A stretch of 34,416 nucleotides of DNA from Afipia sp. (GTDB taxonomy: Bacteria; Pseudomonadota; Alphaproteobacteria; Rhizobiales; Xanthobacteraceae): positions 1-34,416 of the forward strand of contig JAFKES010000087.1 in NCBI GenBank assembly GCA_017308495.1. Direction: 5' to 3'. The notes under the pieces are model-generated. The model was not told where the DNA came from. It saw only the letters and a program-made list of their open reading frames with translations, and did not search any database. This document shows, one piece after another, positions 32,332 to 34,416 of this stretch. How positions within the stretch are numbered: the stretch's first letter is position 1; each line of letters opens with the position of its first letter. The position numbers and the translations under genes are program-made.

Positions 32332-32801
32332 GGCGTGCCCGACGGACCGGCCTGACCTGTTGCGCCGTCTCGCGTTGGCGATGGCGTAGTTTCGAGACCA
32401 ACGAGCGCGATCTTGAGATAGCCTGCATCACGCAAGAGGTTCATCACCCCCATCAGGCTCTCGTAATCGACCGTCCTGTCGGCGCGCAGAAAGATGCGGG
32501 TCTCCTTGTTGCCCTGCGCCGCCGCTGCGATCGCAGCAGACAGTCCCTCCCGCGCGACCTGATCGTTGCCGAGATTGAGCGTGTGGTCACTCTTGAGTGT
32601 CAGATAGAGCGGCTTGTCGGGACGCGGCGTCTGCTGCGCCGTCGAAGCCGGCAGATCGACATGAACGTCGACAGTCGCGAGCGGCGCCGCCACCATGAAG
32701 ATGATGAGCAGCACCAGCATGACGTCGATGAAGGGGGTGACGTTGATCTCATGGTTGTCTTCGAGATCGTCGCCGAAATGCTCGCGGATGCCGCCGGCCA
32801 T
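32328..32801 (-). CDS. exbD: ExbD biopolymer transport protein
   Basis: 157 residues with the ExbD layout: a short cytoplasmic start, then NHEINVTPFIDVMLVLLIIFMVAAPLA with the conserved membrane Asp26 that carries protons, then a periplasmic domain (VDLPAST, LTLKSDHTLNLGN, RIFLRADRTVDYESLMGVMNLLRDAGYLKIALVG). It forms the stator or rotor core with ExbB. It overlaps tonB by 4 bases and starts 5 bases after the exbB stop, so the three genes form one operon. Confidence 0.96.
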   Translation of the reverse strand: MAGGIREHFGDDLEDNHEINVTPFIDVMLVLLIIFMVAAPLATVDVHVDLPASTAQQTPRPDKPLYLTLKSDHTLNLGNDQVAREGLSAAIAAAAQGNKETRIFLRADRTVDYESLMGVMNLLRDAGYLKIALVGLETTPSPTRDGATGQAGPSGTP

Positions 32802-32806
32802 GCGGG

Positions 32807-33805
32807 CTACTCCGCCGCGAACGCCGGGGCGGCGTGTTCGCGGGCGCCGGGCACCTTGAGGACGTCAAGATCGAGGCTGATGAGTTGCTCAACCCCGGCG
32901 GCTGCATCAGCGAGGTTCTGCCGATACCCGGTCACTGCGCGCGCGAAGACGTTGTAGATCACGACTGCCGGGATCGCGGCGACAAGGCCGAGCGCGGTGG
33001 CGAGCAGCGCATCGGCAATACCCGGCGCGACCACAGCGAGATTGGTGGTCTGGCTCTGAGAAATCCCGCTGAAGGAATTCATGATACCCCACACTGTGCC
33101 GAACAGGCCGACAAAGGGAGCCGTCGCGCCGATGGTGGCAAGGAGGCCCGTGCCCCGTGTCAGGCGGCGACCCGCCTGCGCCTCGATGCGCGCGAGCCTC
33201 GAAACGACTCGCTCCTTGACGCCGCCGTCGCCGGCATAGCTCAGCACCCTCGTCGATCGGCGAAGTTCCTCCGCCGCCGAGCGCACCATAAAGACTGCGG
33301 GGCCGCCTCGTTTGACGAGCGCCCGCTCGGCATCTTCGAGGCTCGCTGACCCTGCAATCACCTGAAATGCGCGCTTTGCCCGCGCACGGGCACAGGCGAC
33401 CTCGACGGCCTTGGCGAGAAACACCGTCCAGGTCACGAGAGAAGCGAAAGCGAGGCCGATCATGACCGTCTTCACGATCCAGTCGGCCGACATGAACATG
33501 CCCCAGGGCGACAGGTTATGCGGCAGATCGGTGCGAGCCTGGGTTTGCGGACCTGGTGACGATGTCGTGGATTGGCCGTTGGCGGCGCCATCAGGAGATA
33601 TCTGTGCGTCCGAAGGCTGCGCTGCGATGCCAGGCGATGTCGGCGCGGAATTCTCCTGTGAGGTGTCGGGCGACGCCGACGGAGGAGCCGAGGTTGCGGC
33701 AGGCGATGGGATCTGTTGCGCGACGCCGATGGACGGTCCGGCAGCCATCGCGGCCACCAGCATTCCGATCGCGATCATCGAGGTTCGCTTTGTCGCCCGC
33801 ATCAT
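32807..33805 (-). CDS. exbB: ExbB biopolymer transport protein with long N-terminal extension
   Basis: 332 residues from the ATG at 33805 (or the adjacent ATG at 33802), preceded by GGAAGGAAAAGG. A signal peptide (SMIAIGMLVAAMAAGPSIGVAQ) and a low-complexity Ser/Pro/Ala/Gln region of about 65 residues come before the usual three-helix MotA/TolQ/ExbB core: MFMSADWIVKTVMIGLAFASLVTWTVFLAKAVE, then LATIGATAPFVGLFGTVWGIMNSF and GIADALLATALGLVAAIPAVVIYN. This extended type is common in alphaproteobacteria. It builds the proton-driven motor with ExbD. It lies 20 bases downstream of the DUF454 gene on the same strand. Confidence 0.95.
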   Translation of the reverse strand: MMRATKRTSMIAIGMLVAAMAAGPSIGVAQQIPSPAATSAPPSASPDTSQENSAPTSPGIAAQPSDAQISPDGAANGQSTTSSPGPQTQARTDLPHNLSPWGMFMSADWIVKTVMIGLAFASLVTWTVFLAKAVEVACARARAKRAFQVIAGSASLEDAERALVKRGGPAVFMVRSAAEELRRSTRVLSYAGDGGVKERVVSRLARIEAQAGRRLTRGTGLLATIGATAPFVGLFGTVWGIMNSFSGISQSQTTNLAVVAPGIADALLATALGLVAAIPAVVIYNVFARAVTGYRQNLADAAAGVEQLISLDLDVLKVPGAREHAAPAFAAE

Positions 33806-33825
33806 TACCTTTTCCTTCCGGCAGT

Positions 33826-34275
33826 TCATCCATTGAGTCCTGTAATTGCGGGCCGCTCCGGCTTTGGCATCGCCCCAGTGTCGCTGCGCGGCTCCGGCCG
33901 TGAAACGACGTAGGCCGCAGCGCTCAGCATGAAGACCGCGACACAAGCGGCGAGTGGCCATCCGGGCCGCGCCTCGATCCAGAACAGTGCGTAGCCCAGC
34001 GTCATGCCAGACACCGCCATCAGCTTGGCTTTGCGCGGCACAGCGCCCTCCTCCCGCCAGCGCCGCAGGCTTGGTCCGAAGCGCGGGTGATCGAGCATCC
34101 ACGCCTCCAGCTGCGGCGACGACTTGCCGAAGCACCAGGCCGCGAGGATCAGAAAGATAGTCGTCGGCATCACCGGTAGGAAAGCGCCGATCACGCCGAG
34201 TACGAGCATGAGACAACCGAGACAGAAAAAAGCCGGGCGTATGACCGACGCACGATCTGGATTTGGTGCCGTCAT
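33826..34275 (-). CDS. DUF454 (YbaN-like) inner-membrane protein
   Basis: 149 residues with three or four membrane segments: RPAFFCLGCLMLVLGVIGAFLPVMPTTIFLILAAWCFGKSS, then MAVSGMTLGYALFW and WPLAACVAVFMLSAAAYVV. The family pattern GxxGxxLPxxPTTxFLxxAAxxFxxSSP, then the W-x-x-x-H-P-x-F-G segment (WMLDHPRFGPSLRRWREEGAVPRKAK), is clear. Function is not established; it is commonly next to exbB-exbD-tonB or heme-uptake genes. Its start overlaps the stop of a preceding gene by 4 bases (ATGA), and exbB follows after 20 bases, so it is probably part of the same transcript. Confidence 0.9.
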   Translation of the reverse strand: MTAPNPDRASVIRPAFFCLGCLMLVLGVIGAFLPVMPTTIFLILAAWCFGKSSPQLEAWMLDHPRFGPSLRRWREEGAVPRKAKLMAVSGMTLGYALFWIEARPGWPLAACVAVFMLSAAAYVVSRPEPRSDTGAMPKPERPAITGLNG

Positions 34276-34416
34276 GACGCGATGCTCACCACTGGCTGGC
34301 TACATGCCGGTGCGACCGGCTCTGGCTGGCTGGTGGCTTGCCCTCCCTCGTTAAGAGGAAAGCTGCGCACGGCAATACGGCCGGCAACCTGCGAGATCGC
34401 GCGCCCGAGACGAAGA
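34272..34416 (-). CDS. 3' end of an unidentified gene (partial)
   Basis: An open minus-strand frame runs from the window edge to a TGA at 34274-34272, which overlaps the DUF454 start as ATGA. The visible 47 residues begin LRLGRAISQVAGRIAVRSF and end PACSQPVVSIAS. The ATGA coupling seen elsewhere in this operon supports it as a real gene end, but the family cannot be told. Confidence 0.45.
   Translation of the reverse strand, partial: LRLGRAISQVAGRIAVRSFPLNEGGQATSQPEPVAPACSQPVVSIAS

Overview
The window is high-GC chromosomal DNA whose gene families and intergenic repeats fit an alphaproteobacterium of the Bradyrhizobium / Rhodopseudomonas / Afipia group. The pointers are an SqrR-type sulfide sensor, a probable EcfG-type general-stress promoter, and a composite inverted intergenic repeat typical of that group. 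I ran no search, so family names come from motifs read by eye.

Region 1 (1-6175) is an acyl-CoA catabolism locus. A minus-strand TetR regulator is followed by a CaiB/AMACR-type racemase or transferase, a 3-hydroxyacyl-CoA-type SDR and an acyl-CoA dehydrogenase cut by the window edge. Divergently there is a thiolase and an AMP-forming acyl-CoA ligase. Together they could activate, epimerise, oxidise and cleave an unidentified, probably branched, acyl chain.

Region 2 (6188-10415), all minus strand, is a stress block: DUF2171, a 64-residue protein, a DyP peroxidase with an encapsulin cargo tag, the encapsulin shell, a DUF2945 protein, a DUF488 protein and an exported protein of unknown function. 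DUF2171 has an EcfG-like promoter.

Region 3 (10508-17293) is a sulfide-response locus. A sulfide:quinone reductase with all three catalytic cysteines is followed on the same strand by a DUF2892 membrane protein, an RND adaptor and an RND pump. Divergently lies an ArsR regulator with the SqrR/BigR cysteine pair and an ATTC-N8-GAAT palindrome over its own start codon, then a second ArsR gene.

Region 4 (17350-27797) is the most unusual part. It holds a TauABC-like ABC importer, a TauE/SafE exporter, an M20 amidohydrolase, two 463-residue amidases with allophanate-hydrolase-like triad spacing, a second orphan TauA-like binding protein, a Crp-type regulator and a divergent RidA-like protein lacking the usual active-site residues. 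Two transcription units share a 16-base motif upstream. The set looks like a system for importing and hydrolysing an amide- or carbamoyl-linked, perhaps sulfonated, compound.

Region 5 (about 27800-31490) is visibly AT-richer: a probable gene remnant, two translationally coupled secreted proteins of unknown function, a frameshifted LivM fragment, a small ORF and an IS3-family transposase remnant. It reads as a decayed insertion hot spot.

Region 6 (31495-34416) encodes TonB, ExbD and ExbB, a DUF454 membrane protein, and the 3' end of another gene running off the window.
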